From assembly GCA_963693085.1 (NCBI GenBank), contig OY856411.1, positions 1,347,401,550 through 1,347,465,549 of the forward strand: DNA of 64,000 nt. The letters run 5' to 3'. The notes below the pieces were generated by a model that worked only from the letters and a program-made list of their open reading frames with translations, did not search any database and was not told the origin of the DNA. The translations under genes and the position numbers were made by a program. The DNA is from Alisma plantago-aquatica. Its lineage: Eukaryota; Streptophyta; Magnoliopsida; Alismatales; Alismataceae. Below, piece by piece: positions 46,303 to 59,219 of this stretch. Numbering within the stretch: position 1 is the first letter of the stretch; every line of letters starts with the position of its first letter.

Positions 46303-49216
46303 ACTTAAAATACTTCTTTATCTCAAGTATGTGATACCAGGAGATAGATCTGACATATTTAATATACATGATCTGAAAAGAAGTGAAGGCCTTTATGAAA
46401 GGACCAAGAAGGAACACTGATCAAGAATTGAGAAAGTGTTGCTGCCATAGATAGTAGTACCTTTAGTTTATTTCAACCCAAGAGGCAGGTAATAGAGATA
46501 TGAATTGCTATTTCATTTTTCCAACAGAAACATTTTTTTTTATTTCTACATCTTGTAACGACAAGGATGTCTATCAATAAAATTTATGTTTCAATTTCAA
46601 AGATATGATCTTTTTGGTGATGCCTTATTTATCTTGTGATCCTTGGTATGCATGAGATAAAATCATAATACCTAAAAGTTATTGATGACTCAAACAATAA
46701 ATTAGCATTATCATCTAAACAAATGAATGAGAAATTTATCTCTAGGTTCCATGTTGATGGATATTCTAGACAGTCTTAGTTAATGAACCATTAAGAGATA
46801 TGAATGTCTTATTTATTGGGCATGATGAAAAGTCAATCTTCACTAGATATAGTGGGAGAATGAATACTCTATTAGGTATAATTCATATTGATGTATATAC
46901 ATACCTATTGGAATAAATGCTAATACTTCAGATATGGTATTTAATGAAATACAAATATGAATATCTTGAATTGTTCAAGAATATCATAAATGAAGAACAA
47001 ACTTGGTAAAAGTATTAATTCTTTGATATGATCAATGTATGAGATACTTAAACCAAACGTTTGAGGACCTTGTGAGTAACTATGATAGTGTATCATAGAG
47101 AACTCATGATTAAGTAATAATAATGTCTAAATCAAAGAAGGAATCATACTCTAAATAGTAAGAGCATGATCATCAAACAAATAACTAATATTCTAGAATT
47201 ATTCTAAAGAACATGCTTTACATTAAATAAACATACCATTCAAAAGGTATAAAAGACACCATACTAGTTTCTTAGCAAGAGCTTCATTCACAAATCACAT
47301 AATGTTAGTTGAATACTAATTTCAATCCAATAAAAAAGTGTTTGTTATAAGGATATCTAAATTCCAAAAGAATCAGTGGGAGAGACGTAGAACTCAAAAT
47401 GTTTGAGGTCAATATGATAACATTGAAACCTGATATGGTACAAAAGTAGATTAAAAATCACAAGTGTTGTGGAATCTCAAATTCCTTATGTAATAGATAC
47501 ACCTCATATATCTAGTATAAGACACCTTGAGCTTGATGGATAATGATATCCAACAAACTCAGAGGTGATGAATTGGTTATATGATGATGAGCCAATAATC
47601 TATCTAGACGATGTTGAGGAACCATATTTTGAGTTGTGTCTTGAAGCCATAAGATCCAAAATAACTTCCATGTGAACCAAATAAGGTATGACCTTAATGG
47701 TAGCACTTATAGGGATAAAACCCATAAGTGCAATTGGGTCTTAAAAGATTGATATGGATGACATTTGAAGAGTTGATTGGTTGAGATTAATTCAAGTGAG
47801 TTCAAGGTGTTGAACCTGATGAATTTATTTAACCAATTGCAGTGGCTATAGGCCATAAAGGATCATGCTTGCTATTGGAATTCAAAGACTATGAAATTTG
47901 GCATATGGATATTAAAGCTGCATTCCTAGAAGGAATAACATGAGGATGTGTACGTGATACAACCTGAAGGATTTTATAATTTTGTTAATGAAAATGATGT
48001 CTATACGTTACAAGAGATTAATCAATATGATTGATCAAATACAAGCACCTCAAAATTGGAGTCTTTACTTTGATTATATAGTCAAAAGGTTTGACTGATA
48101 TATCAAAATAAAGTAGGGATCTGTGATTACAAACATTTAGTGGGAGTGTATTCATATTCCACATGATGATGAGGAATGAAACGTTCTAAGAATAGAAACT
48201 GGTGTGGAAATACCTTCTTTAAGGGAATAAAGAGAAATGTCCTATGTGATAGGAATAGAGACCTATAGAGATAGTTCTTGAAAGTCTCTTGACTTGATAA
48301 AGAGAAAGCATACATTGGCAGTTTGTGCTGAAGGGTTCAATATGCAAAGATTCAGTGGGAGAAAACTTGTCCATATTACATGGAGTTAGTCTCTCATATG
48401 CCTAGTGTCCCAAATTCTTATGAAGAATAGGAACACATTGATAGATGCCTTATGCATTCGCAATTGGATCTATCATGTATGTAATCATCACATTATCTTG
48501 TATGTATCGAACGTGATAAGAAAATATATGCATTCATCATCTTGTATGTATTGGACATGACAATATGATATGCTCATCTAGTTATCTCATATGTAATGGA
48601 CATGACGAGTGGATGCATGTGTACTTCTAGTAAGAGTCACTGGAATGCCATAATGAACCTGTATAAGTACTTATGAAGTATTAAAGGATTAGTTCTATGG
48701 TAATAAAAGGAAGAGTTGAGTGTGAATTAGTTACACTGATGCTAGCTTCTGAAATGACAGAAATTGATCGCAAAATACAAAATATAAAAGTGAATATATG
48801 TTGATAAATGGAAACGTTCCAAGTAGGAAACGTTCCAAGTAAAATTAAAAGCCATTTAATTCTCAAAGGAATGTCGAGTATCCTTGTTGAGAACACCAGA
48901 GGATACCATATGGATCTAGAAGTTCATTATGATGAACTTATATATGTATTCCAACCATTGATGACAAAGTAGAAATACTAAGTCAAACAATGGAGCTAAT
49001 TTCTAGGCAAGGAATATCATATAGCATATTATGACAACTCCATCTCATTCGAAATGTCATACAACAAGGAGATGTGAAACATGCAATATACCGTCTAAAG
49101 AAAAATGTTGCTAACTCACTAGATTAGCACTAGTGCAGCAGAAACATGTTGGACATGTTTAGAGATCACTAAGAATATGATTCAAAGGTGATTGGCACTA
49201 AGTGCAAGTGGGAGTC
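46303..49216 (+). pseudogene. Copia-6 pol remnant: integrase, reverse transcriptase, RNase H
   Basis: Integrase-like sequence (LLGIIHIDVY) lies near 46875-46905. The RT block YEIWHMDIKAAFLEG is at 47890-47935, with EDVYVIQPEGF just after in another frame. A tandem repeat of the RT-RNase H linker is at 48485-48620. RNase H sequence (TDASF then TGA) is near 48740. It ends with the polypurine tract AGTGCAAGTGGGAGTC before 49217. Confidence 0.65.
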
Positions 49217-51348
49217 TTTTGGTATGTATGCCATGAGAGCCAATCATGTGATGATTGAATTGGCATATGTCATGATTGATTTGATAAATATCAAAGGCAA
49301 GCTTCCAATTTCTTCTTATTCAATCCATTATGAGATAATGATGAAGCATAATGAATGCATAAAGAATGACAATACTCAATGATGTATGTCTTCAAGTACG
49401 TGACTTGAACAATGAGATCATAAGAGTATGTACAATCTTGTTATGTCCCTAGTCGTATGTCATTATGAAAGGTCAATAGACAACAATGACACATAAAGAC
49501 TACAATGTGTGTTGGTTGATGACAATGTCTCATTAGTCATGATATATGATATCAAACCAAGCACATAGATACATGTTAGAGAACAGTGTATCAGACAGAC
49601 CCACCATGAGAGTGACACATGGAACCATGACATGGTAGTCAGAATCAACTCACATAGTGATGGTGGTGATTGTGATTGTTTGACCTAAAATCACTGCACT
49701 CGTCGAATGTGATTGGGTACACTTTGACATCATCAAACGTAGTCCTAAAACATGGGTTGTTATAAAGGTGATGATTGGGTGGCTTTAATGCATGAGATAG
49801 ACTGTGAGTGACAGATATGGAATTTATCCCTCCTAAGGGAGCATGATGTCCATGATACTTGATAAGAGAGACTAAGAAAGTCATGTGCATGCACATGTGA
49901 ATCAATATATGATATTGATGTCACACATATCTCAGACAGTCTTCTCTAGTTCAAGAAACATGAATGAACATTGAAAAGATGACAACTCCATGCCTTGAGT
50001 TCATTCAGGATATCAGAGATAAAGGAATTATACATTCATTGGAACACCAACCACAGATTGTAGGATTGAAAGTTGTTCTCCAACTTTCCATATCACTTGG
50101 GTAGCACTGATGAGCGACTAGGTACCGCTCTTTGCTTGTGATGTCATAAGCTAGTTATGGACATTCATTGCCGATGTGACACGTGACCTATAGGGTCACA
50201 CTCATAGGATTAAGCTTAACAAGGAGTTTATCAATGAATGATGTTTGGATTGATTATTAAAGTGTTTAGGTACTCTATCAAATATTAAATCAATAGACTT
50301 GACTCAAAATCATCAAGTTCAAGTGTTGAACCAACTAATTAGAGTGTCAGATTAATTGAGAATTGAATTGACTAAGTTCTACACGATCTGGACCACCAAC
50401 CAACCAGTTCACTGGGTGAACCAATCGGCTCATGGTTAGTGGGATGACCGGTTCACTCTAGTGAAGTGATTAGTTCAACTGGACCAAATGAGCAGTGTTG
50501 GGTTTTCCCAATTTGTAAGAAAAGCTTCTCATTTCACAAGTCCAATTCGATTGGGACAAGAGTTTATTGTCACATTAATTTGAAACGAAATAGGAAAGTC
50601 AATTGCAGGAAAGTCTGGCTTGTGAACCGATAGGTTCACTGAGTGAACCGACTAGTTCACACAGCCAACCAAACATTTCACTAGTGAACCGATCGGTTCA
50701 CCTGTCGTAGTGCAAATTATTCATGGAAAATCCAGACCCTTCTACTCCCGCACAGATTGGGAACCCTAACCCTACCCTCTACTATAAATAGAGGGGTATA
50801 GGGGGATTCTCTAAAAACACAACAGACATATCAGAATGATTTCTGAGAAACAGTTGCTCTGCAAAGTTGTTGTTCTCTCTAGTTTCAGTAACCAAGCAAA
50901 CCCGAGGAAGTGCCGCCCGAATAGGGAGGAGGCATAGTGAGGGAAAGACAATTGTAGAATAGCAACTAGTAGTGGGAGAGTGTGTTGGTGACTAGTATGC
51001 CAACAGAAGGGGACAACTCCTTCTAGTCCATTCTTCATGATGCCTAGAGTTTTTGGTAGTCTGTATGGACTATCTATAGAGGCGGGAGACTTCTGCCACT
51101 CAGGAGGATGACAGTCAGCCACAGTTTAGGTCAAGACCAGGAGTTGCACAAATGATATTAAAGATAGGTGGTTGAAGACCGCACTTGCTGTGAGGTATAG
51201 TCTCTGAGAAAGCCTCAGGACCAGGTATAACTCACTAAAACCATCCTTCCCATTACATAGATGTTTATTTGATTTGCTGGTTATGGGTTTATGGTCAAGT
51301 AAAAAAATTTTGTTTCCGTTGCCTACTCCGACCATGTAAAACCCTAAA
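49217..51348 (+). repeat. Copia-6 3' LTR (2132 bp)
   Basis: TTTTGGTATGTATGCC...AAAACCCTAAA. TATA box at 50783-50790. AACCGATCGGTT-type palindromes at 50390-50705, such as GTGAACCGATCGGTTCAC (50685-50702), an 18-bp perfect palindrome. Confidence 0.85.
50390..50705 (+). promoter_or_regulatory. Palindrome array in Copia-6 U3
   Basis: Several GTGAACCGATCGGTTCAC-type sites and variants end about 80 bp upstream of the TATA box (50783). Same placing and core as in Copia-2. Confidence 0.7.
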
Positions 51349-51353
51349 ATCAC

Positions 51354-52283
51354 AAGCAATGAGTGGTGCCTAGTTCCACATCATTGCTATCCAAGTGAAT
51401 GGAAAGTTGGGGAGCAACTTCAACCTATAACATTTGTATGTTGTTATAGTGTTTGTATAATTCCTTTGTCACTAATATCCAGATTGAACTAGAGGCATTG
51501 AGTTGTCATCCTCATTATTATTCAATCTTGTTCCTTGAACTAGAGAAGATTGCATGAGATGTATGTAAGCTCAATATCACATATTGACTCACATGTGTAT
51601 GGCCATACTTTTCTTAGTCTAAATAATCAAGAGGCCTTTGATATCATACTCTTGTAGGAGGGACAAATCCCATATCTAACACTCACAGTTAGTCCCCATG
51701 TGTAAAAGTCACCCAATCATCACTATTATAAAAACCCATCTTTTAGGACTACATTTGATGATGTCAAAGTGTACCCAATGACATGTGATGAGTGCAGTAA
51801 TTTCAGATCTAAGAACCACAACCACCACCATCACTGTGAGAGTTGACTATGACTTCCATGATGATGGACTCCATGTGTCAGTATCATAGTGGGTCTGCCC
51901 GATACACTATTCCCTAACATGTATTTGTGTGTTTGGTTTTATATTGCCATATCATGACTAATGAGACTCTATCATCAACCAACTCACACTTTGATCCTAT
52001 GTGTTATTGTTGTCTATCTACCTTCCACAATAACGACCCATCAGGGACATAACAAGAATGTATATACTCTTAGCATCCGTATGATCTCATTGTTCAGATC
52101 CTCAACCTGAAGACATATGTCATTGAGTAATATCATTCTCTAGATATTTATTATGTTATTCATTATCTCATAACTGAATATACAAAATAAATTGGAATCT
52201 TGCCTTTATTATTAATCAAATCATTTTTATGTTATGTCATTACGATCATCATATGATTAGCTCTCTGGGCATACATACCGACA
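51354..52283 (-). repeat. Copia-5 left (3') LTR, second part
   Basis: Resumes after the ATCAC duplication with AAGCAATGAGTGGTGCC, which in Copia-2 continues directly from the CTTATGACTTCAC before it (about 17030-17060). Ends GGGCATACATACCGACA. Confidence 0.8.
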
Positions 52284-54058
52284 TACTCTCACTTGTGCTT
52301 AGAGACAATCACCTACAGATCTTAACCTGAGTGACCTAACATGACCATCATGCTTCTACTGTGAAAGTGCTTTAGTAGCAGGTTTATCAACATTTCCTTT
52401 AAGTTGATATATTGCAATTTTCACATCTCTTCATTGTACTACTACTCGTATGAGACGGAAGTGTTATAGTATGCTATTTGAGATTACTGGATATCTTCTT
52501 GTCATGTCTAACTAGTAGCTCCATTGTTGTCATTAGTATTTCTATTGTGCCATCAATGGTTGGAACCTCACACAAGTTCACCCATATGAACTTCTTGATC
52601 CATACAATATCCTCTGTTATTCTCATAACACAGCGACACTCATCTTCGTTTGTAGATTTGAACGATTGTCATTAGCTCAGAACCCTTTCTAGATTACAGT
52701 TCTCATTTGTCATCAAACATAAATTTAGCCAATCATGAGAAAGCATGTATTGAGAATCAACACGCCTTTATCCCATTTGCTTTTGATACTTTTGGATTCT
52801 TAGCACCAGAAGATGTGGAGCTTCTGAAGAGGGTCCAAAAAGTTATGAATAGTAATGTAATGTCTCCTAAGTGTATGGATGTAGTGTTTCAAAGGATTAG
52901 CTTTGCCATCCAGAAAGGACTAGCGACACAACTTGTTGCCCGCTTATCTTCTGTTTCAATGTAATTCAATCCGATTATAATTCAATTGGAGAACTAATAT
53001 TCAAAGTCAAATGACTGTGATCATTTTGTCTGCTTGGAAGCTTGCATGAGTGTAACCCTTTACATTCAATTCTTACTTATTACCATAACCAAGGAACCAA
53101 TCATTTAAGAGCTTTACAAGCACCTAAGGATGTTATTTATGGTAGTCCAGTGACTCTCACTAGAATCTAACAAATACCCTCTCATCATGTCCAATACATA
53201 CGAGATTTCTAGGCAAGTATATATATGTCTTGTCATCATGTCAAATACATACAAGATGACTTGATAGCCTCTCTTCAGGTCCAATACATACAAGATTATT
53301 GGATATCTTCTTGTCATGTCTAATACATACAAGATAATGGGATAAGTACATAACATTGCATTCAAAATAGATCCAATTCCCAATGCATATGGCATCTATC
53401 CACGTGTTCCTATTCTTCATAAGAATTGAGACACTATGCTCCTGAGAGGCTAACTCCATGGAACATGGGCATGTTCTCTCTCATTGAGTCTTTCATGTTG
53501 GGCCCTTCAACATCTTGCAAATATATATGCTTTTACTTAGGTCAAGAAGCTTTCCAGATCTATCTCTATAGACCCTGATCCCTATCACATAGGATGTTTT
53601 TCCTAAACCCTACAAAGAAGGTACTTTCCTTGTCAGGTTTTAACATATGCAGGATATGGACATTGTTTCCTATCATTATGTGGAATATAAATATGTTCCC
53701 ACTAAATCTTTTTAAATCACATATTCCATCTTCATTCTAGATCAAGTCAAACCCATTGATTGTCTTATCAAATTGAAGATTCCAGCTGTGAGATGCTTGC
53801 TTCAATCTATGTATCTTATAGACTTTATTTGCATTAATGGATTTATAAAACCATTAGGTTGTGTCATGTACATATCCTTTTAAATATTCCAACTAAGGAA
53901 TGTGGTTTTAACATCCATATTCCAAATCTCACTGTCATACTAATCTACAATACCAAGTATGATCCAGATGGATTTAACCATGGTAACTTGTGAAAGATTT
54001 CATCATGTTCAACATCTTGAACTAGTTTGAACTTCTTTGCAACCAATTTACCTTTACA
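52284..54058 (-). pseudogene. Copia-5 internal unit 1: RNase H back to start of reverse transcriptase, decayed
   Basis: On the minus strand it runs from KLVAKKFKLVQDVEHDEIF (start of the RT domain, about 54050-53990) to the RNase H end and polypurine region at 52300. It includes IGSILNAMLC, then a 13-residue tandem repeat with YVLDMTRRYPIILYVLD (53170-53345). Many frameshifts. A 285-bp insertion of the nuclease-like ORF (52729-53013) lies in it. The unit repeats as unit 2. Confidence 0.6.
52729..53013 (+). pseudogene. Truncated copy of the RT-associated nuclease-like ORF, inserted in unit 1
   Basis: The plus strand encodes NHEKACIENQHAFIPFAFDTF, then LLKRVQKVMNSNVMSPK and FAIQKGLATQLVARL, the same C-terminal 85 residues as the ORF ending at 12716. 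It is open to the stop at 52962-52964. Unit 2 lacks it: there CATAAATTTAG (about 54500) is followed directly by ATTGTGATTATTTTGTC. The insertion is strongly 5'-truncated, as non-LTR copies often are. No clear target duplication or poly(A) is visible. Confidence 0.65.
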
Positions 54059-55590
54059 TGTTTGGGATACATATCAACAAACTCCCACTTGCACTTAGAG
54101 ACAAACACCCACATATCTCATCCTGAGTGACCTAACATGACCATCATGCTTCTGTTGTGTAAGTGCTCTTATAGAGGGTTTAGCAATGTTTGCTTAAGTC
54201 GGTATGTTGAAATTTTCTCATCTCTTCATTATACGACTACTTGCATGAGATGGAAGTGTTGCAGTATGCTATCCAATATTCCCAACCTGGTGATCAACTC
54301 TATTGTTGTCATCGGTATTTCTACTATTTCATCAACAGTTGGAACCTTGCACAAGTTCACCCATATGAACTTCTTGATCCATACATCATCCTATGTTGTT
54401 CTTATAACATAGAGATACTTAGTTTCTTTTGTAGTTCAAACAAATGTCATTAGCTCAGAACCCTTTCTAGCTTACACTTCTCATTTGTTGTCAAACATAA
54501 ATTTAGATTGTGATTATTTTGTCAGTTTGAAAGCTTGCATCGATGTAAATATTTACACCCAACTCTTCCATATTACCATAATCAAGGAACCAATCCTTTA
54601 AGTTCTTCACAAGCATCTAAATATTTTCTTTATGGTAGTCTAGTGACTCTCACCGGCATCTGACATATACCTTCTTGTCATGTCCAATACATACAATATT
54701 GCTAGGTAGGTTTATATATGTCTTCTAATCATGTAAAATACATATGAGATGTCTGGATATCCTCTCATCATGTCCAATACATATGAGATTACCGGATATC
54801 CACTCATCTTGTCCAATACATACGAGATAATGGGATGAGTACATTACATTGAATTCAAGATAGATCCAATTATGAATGCATATCATCTATCCATGTGTTC
54901 TTATTCTTCATAAGAATTGGGATACTAGTCTCTTTAAAGACTAAATCCATGGAACATGGACAAGTTTTCTCTCACTGAGTCTTGCATATTGAACCCTTCA
55001 ACATCTTGCCAATGTATGTGCTCTTACTTAGGTCAAGAATCTTTCCAAATCTATCTCTATAGACCTTGATTCCTATCACATAGTATGCTTCGCCTAAACC
55101 CTTCTTATAGAAGGTACTTTCTTTGCAAGGTTTAACATATTTGTAGGATAAGGACGTTACTCCCCATAATTATGTGGAGTATAAATATGCTCCCACCAAA
55201 TCTTTTGTAATCACAGATTCCATCTTCATTTTGACTCAAGTCAAACCCTTTGACTGTCTTATCAAATTGAAGATTCTAGCTCTGAGATGCTTGCTTCAAT
55301 CCAAAGATTGACCTTTGTAGCTTATAGACTTTATTTGCATTAATGGGTTTATAAAACCATTAGTTTGTGCTAGTTACACATCCTCTTAATTATTCTAATT
55401 AAGGAATGTGGTTTTAACATCCACATGCAAAATCTCACAGTCATACTAAGGTACAACAACAATCATGATCCAGATGGATTTAACCATGGTAACAGTGAAA
55501 AGACTTCATCATGTTCAACACCTTGAACTAGTTTGAAAATCTTTTGAAACCAAAATAGCCTTCCATGTTGGTCTCCTTTCAAAGACCCAA
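54059..55590 (-). pseudogene. Copia-5 internal unit 2: second copy of RNase H-RT, headed by 17 bp of LTR end
   Basis: It opens with TGGGATACATATCAACA, matching the last bases of the family LTR (GGGCATACATACCAACA), then ACTCCCACTTGCAC as after a full LTR. The following 1.5 kb aligns with unit 1, without the nuclease insertion. Both contain the 13-residue tandem repeat (54665-54840 here). Beyond 55530 it continues into RT start sequence (a P-P-E-G-V-K-P-I-G block) that unit 1 lacks. Confidence 0.65.
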
Positions 55591-56955
55591 ATGTACCCAA
55601 TGGGTTTTACCCCTTCAGGTGGATCCACTAAGGTCATACCTTGTTGTTTTACATGGAGTCCATCATTTATCTCATGGTCTCAAACCATTTCTCAGATTTT
55701 TATCCATCAGTAGCTTTTAGGTAGGTTGTTAACTCATCTCTATGATAAACTCACCGCCTTTGAGTTATAATATATCACAACCTTTCAAATTCAAGGTGTG
55801 TTCTAGTAGAACTATATGGTCTGTATTTACATAAGGAACTTGAGATTCCACAATAGTTTGTGATTCTCCTTGTTCATGTTGTACCTCTTTAGGTTCAATG
55901 TTTTCTTGTTTATCTAGAAATTTTTGAGTTCTACTTTTACTCCCATTGATTCCTTTGGAATTAATTTCCATTTAGGAATTCAGCCATCCTAGAAACAAAC
56001 ACTTTGTTGTTGGGTTGGAATATAAGTAGTATTCAACAAGATAACATTCATATGATTTGTAGATAAAACCTTTTAAGAAACTATATCCTTATACAAGATT
56101 TCAATCCTAATCAATATAAAAGACATATCGGGATATTTCCCATACCATATCTCATATGGTGTATTTTGAATCAATTTACACGGTACTTTGTTTTAGTATA
56201 AAGCATGTTCCAAAAGAATATTGTAAGATCCACTAGATTATATTGATTAGTCTCACCATGTTTTAACGGGGTGTGATACTTTCTTTCTGACACATCAGTA
56301 TGTTTCAGGTGGAGTTCATTGTGATATATTATCACGGTCTCTCCAGGAAAGTCCTCAAACTCTTGGTTAAAATGTTTCAACATTGATCACATCAATGTTC
56401 TAAATACTTTACCAAGTGAGTTACATACTTCATTCATAATATTCTTGTACACTTTAAGAGATTCATATTTATATTTCATTAAATACAAATATCTACTGAT
56501 TGTATTAGTAAATATATTGAGGTACTCGTAACTACCTTTAGCATTCATTGTAAAAGGTCTATGTATATAGGTATGTACTAGTCCTAATGGAATAGTCGAT
56601 CTCCCACTACATCTAGTGAAGATGTTTTTGTCATATTGCACAACAAATAAGACATGCATGTCTCTATTGGTTCAATAACCAAAAGAGTATATATAACCAT
56701 CATATGGATTCTACAGATGCATTTCTCATTCATGCGCTCTATATAGGTATTTAGTTTTTTTGAGTTATCAAGTCATTCAGTATATGTGTCATATACATTT
56801 GTCTTTACAATTATAAACTACAGTCTGTGAGACATAAGGCATTGCCATAAAAGATCATATATTTTAAAATGAAACATAATGTTCTTGTCATACAAAACAT
56901 CTAATGTTTTCATCAATGGAAAGTACATAATAGAAATTCACTAATTCTATCATGT
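55591..56955 (-). pseudogene. Copia-5 integrase/protease region, decayed
   Basis: No long frame. The position between RT and gag fits protease and integrase, and HFNQEFEDFPGETVIIYHNE and similar short stretches near 56380-56171 are too decayed to assign firmly. Confidence 0.4.
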
Positions 56956-56959
56956 GCCC

Positions 56960-57836
56960 ATGAATGACAATTTCCAAATGTTGAGGCAGCAACCCTTGCT
57001 CTGCACAGTTCTAGCTTACTTCTTCTCAGGTCTTGAAGTAGAGATCTCTATCTTCCTAACATCCTCTATAAAGAGGATTGTTCTTTCAAATGTCCAGAGA
57101 GGTGACAATGGTGACACTTTCTTTTCTTTATCCTTTAAGTGAAAAATGACTTCCTTTTACACTTACCCTTCCCCATATATTGAGTGTAGAAGACTTGGAC
57201 TTTAGCTTAGCCTCAGAAAACTTCTTGGCCTTGCCTTTGCCCTAGGACTCACTTCCACTGATAACCGTCATGGATTTGTCCTTCTTCCTTGCTTTAGCAT
57301 AAACATTCCAAGCATTTGATAAATTAACTATATGATTTATGCAATGCTTGCATAATCATATCAATGGTCAACTCTTGACCTAAGAGAAATCTCAGTCATT
57401 CCATATGTCCAATCACATTGAGTACATGGGGTTCTATTGGACCTCCCTTTGTCAGTTTGCACTCAACTAGCACTTTTGAGACATTATACCTTCTTTGCTT
57501 TACATGATTCTTAAGATGTGTTACCATCTCGAGAATGTCTATGTTTTCATGTTGTTCATGCAACTCATAGTTCATACAACACAACATTAGGTATTCAAAT
57601 GGCCATGTCATCATTGGCATGCTTCCAATAAGCATCCATATAGCCTTAGGCACATTTGGATCTGGTTCCTTTGGCATTGGTCTATCAAGGACATAGAGCT
57701 TTCGCTCACTGATGAGAAAATTTCTCAAAGTTCTTAACCAGTTATGGAACTTTATCCTATTTTGTACTTCTAAAGGACTGATCGCAATTTGAACGTGTTT
57801 GTGTTTGACATTTGATTCTACAAAGAAATATTGCAA
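56960..57836 (-). pseudogene. Copia-5 gag, decayed
   Basis: On the minus strand FHNWLRTLRNFLISERKLYVL matches the Copia-2 gag start, then NYELHEQHENIDILEMVTHL and a basic region. The knuckle near 57120-57065 reads CHHCHLSGHLKEQ; the fourth ligand is gone. Only the first 146 codons stay in one frame. Confidence 0.7.
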
Positions 57837-59207
57837 TTTTTCAAAACATTTTTTATTTGGTTTGATTTGATTAATTATATGATATTAATTAGTTATTTAA
57901 TTAACTATCACTCCTACTATTTTATTCAAATTGATAGCCCTCAATATCAATTTGGAATATTGCAGCGTACAATATTCCAGTGGGCCAAGATCCATATTTC
58001 ATCAAGTGATGAGTCGGCTTTTGTCGATCACCAACAACCTAACTATTTACATAGGCCAACTTGCCAATTGCATCTGACTATTGGATAGATGATATGTGCA
58101 ACTCTTTGCCATAATCATATGCATGCCTCTTGTCTTGGGCTCTCCAAGTCACTAGTTAAGCTTGACCCAGTAGCTAAAATGATAGATACGCACCATGCTT
58201 TGTGCAAATCTACATATCTACCATCACACTTCCACAAGATAGACGGTGCACCATGCTTTGTGCAAATCTACGCTTGGTCGATCAAGATTTTCATGTGTGT
58301 TACTTATGGAAGGCATCTTAGACTTAATATTTTAATTGAGGGATTGTATGTATAAATACATATACTTTATCCAATCACCACACATGTAGTACGTATTATA
58401 TACACACTATAACCACAAATGAGAACATCTAATAAAAAGAACATAGAAGCAATGGTTATGACCAAACTAATGGAATTCTTTATAGACACAAGGAACTACT
58501 ACCACCTATGGTCAACATCATATACAACCTATTGTTGGTGAAGATCTATGCTTGAACCAATCTGGGTTGATCGGTTCACTCTTGAACCGGTCGGCTCGCC
58601 TCCTGGTTGTTCGGTTGGGCTCTTCTGAAATAGTCACCTGGTTCATAGGTCCAAGCAGCATCTAGACACTTCCAGTTGGTCGGTTGGGCCACTAGTCGAT
58701 CAGTTCATTCTCCTGTCGTATGGCATCCTTGGTCCTCTAGTCAATCAGGTCATCATACAAGCCGCTTATTTCTCCTTGTGCAGATTGTCATCTCACGTCA
58801 AAACATAAATTAAACCTATCATATTTCTTATTGCATTGTATATGGGGAAAACCTCGAGCTACATTCGAGGGGAAATAGGAAGAAGAGCATTAATCTACAT
58901 TTGTAATGAAGAGAGAGGCTCAGTACGTAGACTGATTAATAATAGGAATAAATAACCACAACCATGTACACACATATCTAGGATTTTGGCAATAACCATG
59001 CTTCACATCGACCATCAAAATGGATTTTATGGTGACACACATAAATTGATATATATATATATATATTTGTTTGGGTTCTTTATGTTATGATAAGACGGAC
59101 GTGCACATCAACTAGTTTAAACATCCACATCACATGCAATAAATAAATATAGTAAAAACTAAAATCTGATCATATAGATTATACCAAAACATAATTAATT
59201 GACATAA
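57837..59207 (-). other. Copia-5 leader
   Basis: Non-coding. It has CCGATCGGTT-type elements at 58555-58760, although the LTRs of this copy carry the other palindrome type. An AT dinucleotide run lies near 59050-59066. The primer site is decayed to CTCTTATACCAC (59208-59219). Confidence 0.6.
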
Positions 59208-59219
59208 CTCTTATACCAC

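Larger units (their letters stand above)
41990..51348 (+). mobile_element. Copia-6: plus-strand copia of the 2.1 kb LTR family, inserted in the Copia-5 left LTR
   Basis: ATCAC is duplicated at 41985-41989 and 51349-51353. LTRs: 41990-44066 and 49217-51348. The primer site TGGTATCAGAGCC is at 44068-44080. Gag is readable; pol is decayed but traceable as integrase, RT and RNase H. It lies opposite in direction to the related LTR it entered. Confidence 0.88.

Noticed and set aside
59048..59068. AT dinucleotide runs here and at 63220-63238
   Set aside because: They are simple sequence in the shared leader of related elements; no further structure is visible.
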